Assembly (NCBI RefSeq): GCF_026965555.1
Contig: NZ_CP114040.1
Coordinates: forward strand, 13,103,501 to 13,167,500
Length of the DNA stretch: 64,000 bases
Reading direction: 5' to 3'
Origin: Nannocystis punicea
GTDB lineage: Bacteria > Myxococcota_A > Polyangia > Nannocystales > Nannocystaceae
Shown: positions 27,862 through 36,700 of the stretch, one piece after another
How positions within the stretch are numbered: position 1 is the first letter of the stretch
How the letters are laid out: each line of letters opens with the position of its first letter
The notes under the pieces: generated by a model
What the model saw: the letters and a program-made list of their open reading frames with translations, nothing else
Databases searched by the model: none
Told to the model about the DNA's origin: nothing
Position numbers and translations under genes: made by a program

Positions 27862-28362
27862 TCAGGCCGCGGCCTCGGCGGTGCGGCCGAACGACGCGAG
27901 GATGCTGCCCCAGCCGCCATCGCCGCCGAGAGTGGCGGCCATGTGCTCGGCCTTGTCGCCGTAGCGCTCGAGCAGGCGGTGCTCGAGCTCGACGCGGGTG
28001 CCGTCGCCCTCGCGGGTGAAGCGGACCTCGACCTCGGTCTGCTGGCCCGGGTCGTAGGTCCACTGGCAGTTGAGCTCCCACGACAGGACCAGCCGACCCG
28101 GCGGCTGCCACACCAGCACATGTCCCCAGAGACATTCGCTGCCGTCGACGCCGCGCTCGAACCAGCGGCCGCCGGCGAACGGCTCGACGACGGCGGTGGC
28201 GGCCGCGACCTGGCCGATGTGGTGGCTGACGAGCGGCCACCAGGTGCCGAGCTGCTCGGTGAACACGCGGAACGCCCGCTCGGGCGTGGTGGCGACGTGG
28301 ATGGTCCTGGAGACGAGCAGGCTCTTGCCTTCGGTGGGGGGGACGGAGATCGGCTGGTTCAT
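27862..28362 (-). CDS. SRPBCC (AHSA1-like) protein
   Basis: 166 aa from ATG 28362, overlapping the ArsR gene stop by 4 bp (ATGA). The hydrophobic-cavity fold signature is visible: VSRTIHVATTPERAFRVFTEQLGTWWP and RLVLSWELN...EVEVRFTREGDGTRVELEH. Such ArsR-SRPBCC pairs are common, and the SRPBCC partner probably binds a small hydrophobic ligand; which one is unknown. A palindrome near-copy (28121-28134) encodes ECLWGHV. Confidence 0.9.
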   Translation of the reverse strand: MNQPISVPPTEGKSLLVSRTIHVATTPERAFRVFTEQLGTWWPLVSHHIGQVAAATAVVEPFAGGRWFERGVDGSECLWGHVLVWQPPGRLVLSWELNCQWTYDPGQQTEVEVRFTREGDGTRVELEHRLLERYGDKAEHMAATLGGDGGWGSILASFGRTAEAAA

Positions 28363-28703
28363 GGCGCTTCCTTGTCGTCGTCGTCGTCGTTGACGGGCTC
28401 GTCGGCCTCGGCCGCCCGCTTGAACGCCGACAACGCGAGCGTCCAGAAGCGGTCGAGGTCGGCGCGCAGCCGGGCGATGCCGGCCGTGTGGATCGTGTAG
28501 ACGCGCCGCGTGCCCTCGGCGCGGTACACCACGAGCCCGGCCTCCTTGAGGACGCGCAGGTGCTGCGAGACCGCCGGGCGACTGATCGGCAGCTTGTCGG
28601 CCAGCTCGCCCACCGAGTGGGGCCGATCCGCCAGATGCTCGAAGATCACCCGCCGACTCGGGTCGCCCAGAGCGTCCCAGGGATTGGCTTGGTAAGTCGG
28701 CAC
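28359..28703 (-). CDS. ArsR-family transcriptional regulator
   Basis: 114 aa from GTG 28703. Winged-helix core ALGDPSRRVIFEHLADRPHSVGELADKL, then the recognition helix SRPAVSQHLRVLKEAGLV and wing AEGTRRVYTI. No CxC metal motif, so it is probably not a metal sensor; regulators of this branch are encoded with SRPBCC proteins. The acidic tail (DEPVNDDDDDKEAP) comes from the region overlapping the next gene. Likely autoregulated; a promoter-like sequence sits directly upstream. Confidence 0.88.
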   Translation of the reverse strand: MPTYQANPWDALGDPSRRVIFEHLADRPHSVGELADKLPISRPAVSQHLRVLKEAGLVVYRAEGTRRVYTIHTAGIARLRADLDRFWTLALSAFKRAAEADEPVNDDDDDKEAP

Positions 28704-28709
28704 GAACGG

Positions 28710-28738
28710 TAAGTAGCAACTGACATATGAGGCGTCAA
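28710..28738 (-). promoter_or_regulatory. possible promoter of the arsR-SRPBCC pair
   Basis: On the minus strand TTGACG (28738-28733) and TACTTA (28715-28710) are 17 bp apart, the latter a weak -10. The GTG start follows within about 7 bp, so a transcript from here would be nearly leaderless. Confidence 0.3.
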
Positions 28739-28850
28739 GCGCTTCTGCAGCCGATGGGCGCGTTGCGGGAGACGCGCGCGGGTGGGTCACGCCGAGATGA
28801 CCTGGAGTCAGATCGACGCTCGCAGACCAGCCGGCGGGGAGATCGAGCGT

Positions 28851-28878
28851 GGAGACATGTCCTTTTGGACATGTCTCC
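28851..28878. repeat. 12-bp-stem palindrome with tetraloop (extended consensus copy)
   Basis: GGAGACATGTCC pairs perfectly with GGACATGTCTCC around TTTT. The core is an exact TGTCC-N4-GGACA at 28858-28871. A second exact copy begins at 28939. Confidence 0.9.
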
Positions 28879-28938
28879 GACGCCGGGCGGTCTGGGCGAG
28901 CGGCTGAGTCCGAGGCCGCGCCGTCGCGGGTCGTGACG

Positions 28939-28955
28939 TGTCCTTCAGGACATGT
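28939..28955. repeat. dispersed palindrome, exact core
   Basis: TGTCCTTCAGGACATGT, in the intergenic region downstream of queD (minus strand), next to its hairpin terminator; a near-copy in GGACATGTCC form lies at 28996-29018. Confidence 0.85.
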
Positions 28956-28959
28956 TGAA

Positions 28960-28985
28960 GCCCGACGAGTGACCGCTCGTCGGGC
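28960..28985 (-). terminator. hairpin downstream of queD
   Basis: GCCCGACGAG pairs with CTCGTCGGGC around a 6-nt loop, about 50 bp past the queD stop, followed by TTCAAC on the minus strand. It is flanked on both sides by palindrome copies. Confidence 0.6.
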
Positions 28986-29037
28986 CTGCGCTTACGGACA
29001 TGTCCGAAGCGACATGTCTTCTGGATTCGAAAAATTT

Positions 29038-29403
29038 TCAGCGCTCGTCTTCGCCGCGGTAGATGCAGCCGGAGGTGCAGGTCTCGCGGACCACGACCTG
29101 CGACAGGCCCGGCAGGGCGGGCAGCAGGCGGCGCCAGATCCACCGGGCCAGCAGCTCGCTGGTCGGGTTCTCCAGGCCCTCGATCTCGTTGAGGTAGTTG
29201 TGGTCGAGGACGGCGTGGAGCGGCTGCCAGGCGGCGGCGATGTCGGCGAAGTCGAGGACCCAGCCGCTCGTCTCGCCGACCGGGCCCTGCACGTGGACCT
29301 CGATCATGAACGAGTGGCCGTGCAGCCGCGCGCACTTGTGGTTCGCGGGGACGTTCGGCAGGCGGTGGGCGGCCTCGAAGCGGAACTGCTTGAAAATGTC
29401 CAT
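29038..29403 (-). CDS. queD: 6-carboxy-5,6,7,8-tetrahydropterin synthase
   Basis: 121 aa. Converts dihydroneopterin triphosphate to 6-carboxytetrahydropterin in 7-deazaguanine (queuosine) synthesis. Zinc ligands: His in FEAAHRL and the two His of RLHGHSF; catalytic Cys in NHKCARLHGH. LDFADI and LDHNYLN match the family substrate-contact positions, and the C-terminal Glu is in VRET. ATG 29403. Together with queG (6.4-8.2 kb) it indicates a working queuosine pathway, though the two genes are far apart. Confidence 0.93.
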   Translation of the reverse strand: MDIFKQFRFEAAHRLPNVPANHKCARLHGHSFMIEVHVQGPVGETSGWVLDFADIAAAWQPLHAVLDHNYLNEIEGLENPTSELLARWIWRRLLPALPGLSQVVVRETCTSGCIYRGEDER

Positions 29404-29484
29404 GGCTCGGCGGCGGAGGCGGAGAGTAACGGAAGCCGGCGCGCGCGCCGAGCTGGGCGAGCTCACGGGCGGCCGGCGACCCGG

Positions 29485-30510
29485 CTAGAAGCGCCAGTAA
29501 GGGGCCTGGGCGGCGCGGGTGCGGCGGACGGCAGCCTCGCCGCCGGCGCTCGCGGGGCCCCCGCCGGGCGGGGTGCTGCCCGCGAGCACGGCGGTGCAGG
29601 CGTGGACGCTGTCGGCGAGGCCGCGGAGGTCGTAGCCCCCCTCGAGCAGGAGGACCACGCGGCCGTCGGCGAGGCGGTCGGCGAGGTCGCAGACCACTCC
29701 GCAGAGGTGGGCGAAGCCGTCGGCGGTGACCTGCATGTCGCCGAGGGGGTCGTCGCGGTGCGGGTCGAAGCCGGCCGACACGAGGATCAGCTCGGGGGCG
29801 AACTGCTCGGCGATCGGGGTCAGCAGGTCGCGGTAGACGGCCGCGTAGTCGCCGTCGCCGAGCCCGCCGGGCAGCGGGACGTTGACGGTGAAGCCGCGAC
29901 CGTCGCCGGTGCCGACCTCCCCGGCCGCGCCGGTGCCCGGGTAGTGCGGCGATTGATGGGTGTTGAACACCATGACGTCGCGCCGGCCCTCGAACAGGTG
30001 CTGGGTCCCGTTGCCGTGATGGACGTCCCAGTCGATCACCAGGACGCGCGACAGGCCGAGGGCGACGCGGGCGTGCTCGGCGGCCGCGGCGATGTTGCTG
30101 AACACGCAGAAGCCCATGGCCATGCTGTGCTCCGCGTGGTGCCCCGGCGGGCGCACGAGGGCGAAGGCGCGGCGGGCGGCGCCGCCGACCACCGCCTCGA
30201 CGGCGGCGATACCTGCCCCTGCGGCCAGGTAGGCGGCGTCGACGCTGCCGGGCGCGAGCAGGACGTCGGGGTCGAGGTCGAAGGCGACGCCGCGGGCGCC
30301 GTCGACGGCGTCGACGTAGATCGGGTGGTGCACGCGGAGGACCTGCTCGCGCGTGGCCGGCGGGGCCGAGAGCCAGCGCGTGCCGGCGATCGGCTCGGCG
30401 CTCAGGCGCTCGCGGATCGCCCGCAGCCGCGCCGGGCTCTCGGGGTGGCGGGGGCTCTGCTCGTGGCCGAGCATGCGATCGTCGCAGACGAGGAGCGTAT
30501 CGTGCGCCAT
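29485..30510 (-). CDS. histone deacetylase family (acetoin utilization AcuC-like) protein
   Basis: About 341 aa from ATG 30510 (an ATG at 30528 is possible). Zn-dependent deacetylase fold: RPPGHHAEH, IDWDVHHGNGTQ (zinc ligands Asp and His), SAGFDPHRDDPLG and LEGGYDLRGL are all intact, so it should be active. Bacterial members act on acetylpolyamines, acetyl-CoA synthetase or lysine-acetylated proteins; the substrate here is unknown. Cytoplasmic. A degenerate palindrome copy (30211-30230) lies inside. Confidence 0.9.
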   Translation of the reverse strand: MAHDTLLVCDDRMLGHEQSPRHPESPARLRAIRERLSAEPIAGTRWLSAPPATREQVLRVHHPIYVDAVDGARGVAFDLDPDVLLAPGSVDAAYLAAGAGIAAVEAVVGGAARRAFALVRPPGHHAEHSMAMGFCVFSNIAAAAEHARVALGLSRVLVIDWDVHHGNGTQHLFEGRRDVMVFNTHQSPHYPGTGAAGEVGTGDGRGFTVNVPLPGGLGDGDYAAVYRDLLTPIAEQFAPELILVSAGFDPHRDDPLGDMQVTADGFAHLCGVVCDLADRLADGRVVLLLEGGYDLRGLADSVHACTAVLAGSTPPGGGPASAGGEAAVRRTRAAQAPYWRF

Positions 30511-30558
30511 GGCGTGGCTCGGCAGCATAGTCGCCGCCGCACGCCGACGCTACCGCGA

Positions 30559-31458
30559 CTAACGACTCGAGGTCACGGCGCCCGCGGGGACCTCGGCGCC
30601 CTCCTGCCGCGCGCACGAGACGATCGCGCGACCGGAGCGCCGCGCGTGCGTCTGCGTGACCTCGGCGCCGAACAGGAGGATGAGCGACGAGTAGTAGACC
30701 CACGCCATCAGCACGACCACCGAGCCGGCCGCCCCGTAGGCCGAACCGACGGCGGCGCGGCCGATGTAGACGCCGATGCCCCACTGACCGATGGTGAACA
30801 GCAACGAGGTGGTGGCGGCGCCGACGACGACCTCGCGCCAGCGGACCTCGGCGTTGGGGAGCAGCTTGAACAGCAGCGCGAACAGGCCGGTCATCACCGA
30901 CAGCGAGACGCCGAGGTCGACGAGCCGCCAGAACCACCCGAAGTCGGCGGCGCCGGACAGCGCCGACAGGCCGGAGACGATCGAGCCGGCCACCAGGAGG
31001 GCGACGACTGCGGCGCCGAGGGCGAGGATCAGGACGAGGCCGAGCAGTCGCCCGCGCACGGTGTTGCGCCAGCCGGCCTTGCTCGGAGCGGCGCCCCAGA
31101 TGTGATCGAGCGCGGCCTGCAATTGCCCGAACGCAGTGGTCGCGCCGAACAACATCACCACGCCGCTGACGATCGCCGACAACCACCCGCCGCCGGCCTT
31201 GTGCGCGTGGGCGAGGATGTCCTGCGCCAGCCCGGCGGCCTGTTCACCGATGAGGTGCTGCAGCCGGTCGACGACCTCGCCGCGCGCCGCCTCCTCGCCG
31301 TAGATCAGGCCGACGATCGCCACCAGCAGCAGCAGGAACGGCGCCAGCGAGAACATCGTGTAATAGGACAGCGCGCCGGCCTGCGTGAACGGGTCCTCGC
31401 GCGAGAACTCGAGCGCCGCGTCCTTCAGCATCTGGTAGATCTCGCGCAACGTCCGCAT
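30559..31458 (-). CDS. YihY/virulence factor BrkB family membrane protein
   Basis: 299 aa from ATG 31458. Six transmembrane helices. The family signature QAGALSYYTMFSLAPFLLLLVAIVGLIYG is near the N-terminus, then AHKAGGG, WGAAPSKAGWRNTVRGRL and the last helices GSVVVLMAWVYYSSLILLFGAEVTQ. YihY/BrkB proteins were once called ribonuclease BN; the true function is unclear. Its 5' region is divergent from the Omp85 gene. Confidence 0.92.
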   Translation of the reverse strand: MRTLREIYQMLKDAALEFSREDPFTQAGALSYYTMFSLAPFLLLLVAIVGLIYGEEAARGEVVDRLQHLIGEQAAGLAQDILAHAHKAGGGWLSAIVSGVVMLFGATTAFGQLQAALDHIWGAAPSKAGWRNTVRGRLLGLVLILALGAAVVALLVAGSIVSGLSALSGAADFGWFWRLVDLGVSLSVMTGLFALLFKLLPNAEVRWREVVVGAATTSLLFTIGQWGIGVYIGRAAVGSAYGAAGSVVVLMAWVYYSSLILLFGAEVTQTHARRSGRAIVSCARQEGAEVPAGAVTSSR

Positions 31459-31705
31459 GTCGCCTCCGGGCCTGCTCGGCGATTGTGATCCGGATCGGCG
31501 GGCGCGGCCAGCGATCGGAGAATGTCCGAAAGGCCATGTCGTTACAGTCATGTCATGATTGGCCAGCGCGCAGGTCGCCCGCTCGCGGAGTTTGCGCGGG
31601 CCGGCTGCGCGACGCCGCTGAAACGGCTGGAAGACCGCCAGGGCGAGGAATCTTGCGCAGCCGCGCTTGGCCCCTGAGGCCGGTCGGGATCATAGTTCGC
31701 GCGTC
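31459..31705. promoter_or_regulatory. divergent promoter region between yihY-type gene and Omp85 gene
   Basis: 247 bp. Palindrome near-copies at 31523-31536 (TGTCCGAAAGGCCA) and cattgtcatg-like half-sites at about 31540-31557. The Omp85 gene's first codons contain another half (31721-31740). No clear -10/-35 boxes seen. Confidence 0.4.
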
Positions 31706-33679
31706 GTGCGCCAATTGTGGACATGTCTCTTCGGACTGGTGCTCGCGGTCCTCGTCGGCTGCTCGAGCAAGCTCGACGACGTCCGTGGGTCCGACGCCTA
31801 TATCAAGGACGTCCAGTTCGTCGGGGTCGAGCGGTTCACCGAGGCCGAGCTGCTGGCCTACCTGCACATGGGGGAGACGTCGGTCCTGCCGTGGAAGGAC
31901 CGCTACGCGTTCCTGCCGGCCAACATCCCGGTCGACGCCAAGCGCATCGTCGAGGTCTACAAGGCCCACGGCTACTACGACGCCGAGGTGGTGTCGATCA
32001 CCCCGCACGTGAAGGCCGGGCGGGTGCGCCTGTTCACGCGCACCCCGGGCGAGCGCGCGCCCGGCAAGGCGACCATCAAGGTGGTCGTCCGCGAGGGCGA
32101 GCCGACGCTGGTCGAGGCCATCCAGCTGGCGTTCCCGGACGGCCGCCCCGGCAGGCAGGTACCTGACCCGAAGGTCAGCGAGGACGCGCTGCGCACGAGG
32201 ATCGCGCTGCAGACCGGGCGCGCGTTCGAAGTGCCGAAGCTGAACCGCTCGGTCGAGCAATTGCTGGAGACGCTGCGCGACGCCGGCTACGCCAAGGCGG
32301 ACGTGCGCGAGTCGGCCGAGGTGTCACCGGGCGTGGGCGCCCGCGTGCGCTTCGAGATCCGCCCCGGCCCGTACTACAAGATCGGCGAGGTCCGCTTCGA
32401 GGGCCTCGGCGACGTGCCGGAGCGCTTCGCCGCCAACGAGGTCGACTACGCGCCCGGCAAGCCCTACTCGCCCAAGCTGGTGAAGAAGGTCGAGGCCGCG
32501 ACCTACGGCCTCGAGGTGTTCGACACCGTCACGATCGAAGAGAAGCCCTCGGAGTCGAAGCCGGGGACGATCGACCTGGTGGTCAAGGCGCGGCCGGCCA
32601 AGCCGCAGTCGATCAAGCTCGGCGTCGGCTTCGGCCTCGACCCGGTGCGCTGGGAGCAGCGCGGCACCCTCCTTTACACCCACAAGAACCTGTTCAAGAA
32701 CCTGACCCGCTTCGACCTGCGCGCGCGCGCCGGCTACGCCGAGCTGCCGAGCATGTTCAACCCGCAGGAGCACGGGCCGGTGGTCAAGCTCGAGCCGACG
32801 CTGCGGCAGAAGGGCCTGATCGAGAAGCGCACCGTGGCGTCGCTGTCGCCGGCGTTCGAGCTGGGGATCTGGGAGGGCTACCAGTTCTACAGCCCGACGA
32901 TGCGGGCCGGTCTGTCGCGCTTCTTCAGCCGCTTCGTCGAGGCCGAGCTCGCCTACAACTTCCGCTTCGTCGACTTCTTCAACGTGTCGCCGACCCTCGA
33001 GGGCCAGGACTCGATCCTCGGCCTCGACTTCCGCGACCCGTACACCCTCAGCTACCTCGAGCCGTCGCTGCGCATCTACCTCACCGACTCGGTGCTGCGG
33101 CCGAAGAACGGCGCGATCCTCGGGGTCGTCTACGACATCATGGGCCTGGGCGGCGACTTCAGCGCTCACCGCGTGCGCCCGAGCGTCCGCCTGTACTGGA
33201 CCCCGCACTGGCGGATCACCTTCGCCGGTCGCTTCGAGATGGGGTGGATCGTGCCGTACGGCGCCAAGGGCGGCGCGCCGATCGACATGCGCTTCTACCT
33301 CGGCGGCGCCGACACCGTGCGCGGTTGGGGCCTGCGACGGCTGTCGCCGCAGGTGTTCCCCGACGGCTGCATCCCGGGCGACGCCGATTGTCGCGGGATC
33401 CCCGTCGGCGGCAACACCATGATCCTCGCCAACATCGAGGCGCGGGTGCGGGCCACCAAGATGCTCAGCTTCGTCGCCTTCGCCGACGGCGGCGACGTGC
33501 GCGCCGGCGTCAACGAATTCGCGCTGAATCAATTCAACTACTCGGCTGGGCCCGGTGTCCGCCTCGACACGCCGATCGGCATGTTCCGCCTGGACGTCGG
33601 CTTCCGCCTCAACGAGACCGTGTACGCCCTGGGCCAGAAGATCTGGGCCGTGCACTTCGGCCTCGGTGAAGCATTTTAA
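31706..33679 (+). CDS. lipidated Omp85 (TamA/TamL-like) outer-membrane protein
   Basis: About 657 aa from GTG 31706. The N-terminus LWTCLFGLVLAVLVGCSS carries a lipobox (LVGC), unlike BamA and TamA, which have cleavable Sec signals. POTRA-like domains follow (KDVQFVGVERFTEAEL, KIGEVRFEGLGDVPERF), then a 16-strand barrel with the L6 motif VRGWGL in GADTVRGWGLRRLSP. A lipidated Omp85 partnered with TamB is known in Bacteroidetes (TamL); tamB starts 21 bp downstream here. The pair probably helps insert outer-membrane proteins or move lipids. Its first codons overlap a palindrome near-copy. Confidence 0.88.
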   Translation: MRQLWTCLFGLVLAVLVGCSSKLDDVRGSDAYIKDVQFVGVERFTEAELLAYLHMGETSVLPWKDRYAFLPANIPVDAKRIVEVYKAHGYYDAEVVSITPHVKAGRVRLFTRTPGERAPGKATIKVVVREGEPTLVEAIQLAFPDGRPGRQVPDPKVSEDALRTRIALQTGRAFEVPKLNRSVEQLLETLRDAGYAKADVRESAEVSPGVGARVRFEIRPGPYYKIGEVRFEGLGDVPERFAANEVDYAPGKPYSPKLVKKVEAATYGLEVFDTVTIEEKPSESKPGTIDLVVKARPAKPQSIKLGVGFGLDPVRWEQRGTLLYTHKNLFKNLTRFDLRARAGYAELPSMFNPQEHGPVVKLEPTLRQKGLIEKRTVASLSPAFELGIWEGYQFYSPTMRAGLSRFFSRFVEAELAYNFRFVDFFNVSPTLEGQDSILGLDFRDPYTLSYLEPSLRIYLTDSVLRPKNGAILGVVYDIMGLGGDFSAHRVRPSVRLYWTPHWRITFAGRFEMGWIVPYGAKGGAPIDMRFYLGGADTVRGWGLRRLSPQVFPDGCIPGDADCRGIPVGGNTMILANIEARVRATKMLSFVAFADGGDVRAGVNEFALNQFNYSAGPGVRLDTPIGMFRLDVGFRLNETVYALGQKIWAVHFGLGEAF

Positions 33680-33700
33680 CTTCGAGCTGCGGGGGATCGG

Positions 33701-36700
33701 ATGACGACGAGGATCGGGAAGATCGCACGCACGACCGCCAAGGTGCTCGCGGCAGCGCTCCTTGTCGTGGTCGCGGCGGTCGTGCTGATCTTGACCACCA
33801 ACGCCGGGCTGCGGCTGGCGCTGCGCGTCGGCCTGCCGATCTACAACGGCAAGATCGCCGGCAGCGTGGCGATCGAGGCGGCGGAGGGCACGCTGCTGGG
33901 CTCGTTCACCCTGCGCGGGGTGACCCTCGCCGACCGCGAGGGGCGCGCGCTGATCACTGCCGACGCGATCGCCCTCGACTGGTCGCCGCTGGCGCTGCTC
34001 GGTCGCGACCTCGCCGTCGACTCCCTGGTGCTCGAGCGCCCGCGCGTCTACCTGCCCGGACCCGGCGGCAGCTTCGCCGACATCGCGCCGCCCGGCGATG
34101 ATGTCCCGAAGGACATGTCCTTGCCGCCAGGCCCGGACCTGCCGCTCGGCATCGCCGCGGTCCTGCGGCTGCGCGACGCCGCGGTCTACTTCGCCGACGG
34201 CGCGCCGATCGTCGAGGCGTTCGACCTCGACCTGCGCGCGCGCGGGGTCGGGCGCGCGGCCGAGGCGGAGGTGCTGGCGGGCCACGGGCGGCTGCTCGGC
34301 AGCCGCGAGATCGAGGAGCTGGTGCTGCGCGCGCGCTGGGGCTCGCCGGTGGCCGCGGTCGAGGGGCTGCGGGTGGTGGCCGACGCGGCGGTGATCCAGA
34401 TCCCGCAAGCGCAGGTCGACGTCCGCTCGTGGCGGACGGTGCTCGACGTCGAGGCCCGGGCGGCGCTGGGGCTGCTGGCCGAGTACCTGCCGCCGGGGTC
34501 GGTCGAGAAGTTGATGGCGCCGGCGGGCACGCTCGAGCTGGCGGTCGCGGCCGAAGGTGTCCCCGAGGACATGTCCGCCGAGGTCCGGCTGGCGCTGGCG
34601 CCCGACCTGGCGCTGCGCCTCACGGGGGCGGGCGCGTGGCGCGGGGTCCCGGCCGCCGACGTGACAGTGGCGGCCGACGTCGACCTGGCGCCGTGGACGC
34701 AGGCGCGGCTCGGTCGGGTGCGGCCGACGCTCGAGCTGCACGCGCGGCAGATGCCGAGCAACAAGCGGATCGCCGTGGCCGGCGGCCTGCGCTGCCCGGA
34801 GTGCGGGCGGCTCGGCGGGGTGTCGCTCGACCTCGAGGGCGTGGTCGATCCGGCCGGAAAGAACCTGTCCCTTGCGACAGCCCTCGACGCGGCCGGGATC
34901 GGGGCCCTGGTCGACGTGACCGCCGTCGGCGGGGCGCTGCGCCAGGTCGACTGGCGCCTGGCGGTGGTCGACGTGGCTCGCACGGCCGGGGTCGCGCGCC
35001 AGTTCGCCGCGGTGCCCGAGCTCGCCGGGACCCTGTCCGGCCGCGGCGCCTGCGTCGGGCCGGAGCTGCGCTGCGCGGGCGCGCTCGAGCTGCGGCGGGT
35101 CGACGCGGCCGGCGTGGCGGTCGAGCGCGGGCGGGTCGACGTGGATGTACTTCAGGGCATGTCGGAAGGGACAGTCGCGGTCGCGGTCGACGGCCTGCGG
35201 GCCGGCGGGCAGGCGATCGATCGCGGCGAGGTCCGGCTCGACGTCGAGAAGCTGGCGCCGGGGCCGGTGGCGCCGCCGGTGCCGGCCGCGCTGCCGCCGC
35301 TGCACGCGCGGCTGCGGGCCGGGGCGCGCGGGCCGGGCTCGCGGGCGGAGGTCGATCTGTCTGTGCGGACAGGTCAGGAGCTGGGCGCCGAGCTGCGGAC
35401 CTTGACCGCCGAGCACGCCGGCTTCCACGCCGAGCTCGAGCGGCCGGCGCGGGCGGTGCTGTCCGGCACGCGGCTGCAGGTCGAGGACCTGGCGCTGCAG
35501 ATCGCCGGCGGGCGGCTGGCGGTCGGAGGAGTCGTCGACGCCGACGGGCCCTCCGACCTGAAGGTCGACCTGTCGGGCCTGGCGCTGGCGCGGCTGCGGC
35601 CGCTGGTGCCCAGGCTGCGGCCGGCGGGCCTGGCCTCGGCGCACGTGCGGGTGCACGGGCGGCCGGAGGCGCCGTCGCTCGAGGCCGACGTCAGGGTCGC
35701 CCGCGCGGGCCTGCGCGGCAACACCTTCGGCGACCTCGACGTCGCGGCCCGGCTGGCGAGCGGGCGCGCCCAGGTCGACGTGAACCTGCGCGGGCCGCTG
35801 GCGCGCGAGCTGCGGGTGCGCGCCGAGGCGCCGGTCCATGTGGACATGTCGCAACGGACAGGGTCCATTGGACAGGCGTACACCAAGCTCGATCTGCAGG
35901 CCCGCGAGATCCAGCTGGCGCGGCTGCGGCCGTGGCTGAAGCGGCCGGAGATCGACGGCCGGCTCGACGGGATGGTGCTGTTCGAGGCCTACACCGAAGA
36001 GGGGCCGCTGGCCTCGCCGCGGGTGGTGACCGAGTGGCGGGCGCGCGGGCTGACGATCTCCGGCGCGCCGGTCGGCGACGTCGCGGTCAGCGTCACCCAC
36101 CGCGGCGAGTGGCTGCAGGGCAAGGTCGACCTCCACCGTAGCGGCGGGCGGGCGCAGCTCGACGTGCAGGTGCCGCTCGAGTTCGACCCGCTGCACGGGC
36201 GCTTCGCGTGGCACCGCGAGCGCGAGCACCGGGCGCTGCTGCAGCTCGACGACATCGACATCGCCGACCAGCTCGACGCGATCGCGCCGGGGCACGACGC
36301 CGGCGGCAAGCTGACGCTGCGGGCCGAGATGACCGGCCCTGCGACGAGGCCGGCGCTGGAGGCGGAGCTGCACGGCGAGGGCTTGATGCACCGGCGGATC
36401 GCGCTCGGCTCGCTGTCGCTGGTGGCGACCATGCGCGACGGCGGGGCGGCGGTCGACCTGTCGGGCGGCGGCGGCCAGGTCGGACGGTTCCAGGTCCGCG
36501 CCCTGGCCCCGGTCGCGCTCGACGACTCGGGCGTGCGCTGGCGTCGCGACGGCTGGTACGCGCTGATGCTCGACCTCCGCGAGCTCGAGCTGACGCCGCT
36601 CGAGCCGCTGCTCGGCCTCAACCTCGGCGGGCGCATCACCGGCGGGGTGACCTTCGACGGCGCGGGCCGCCACCCGAAGCTGCGCGGAGCTGTCCGTGCG

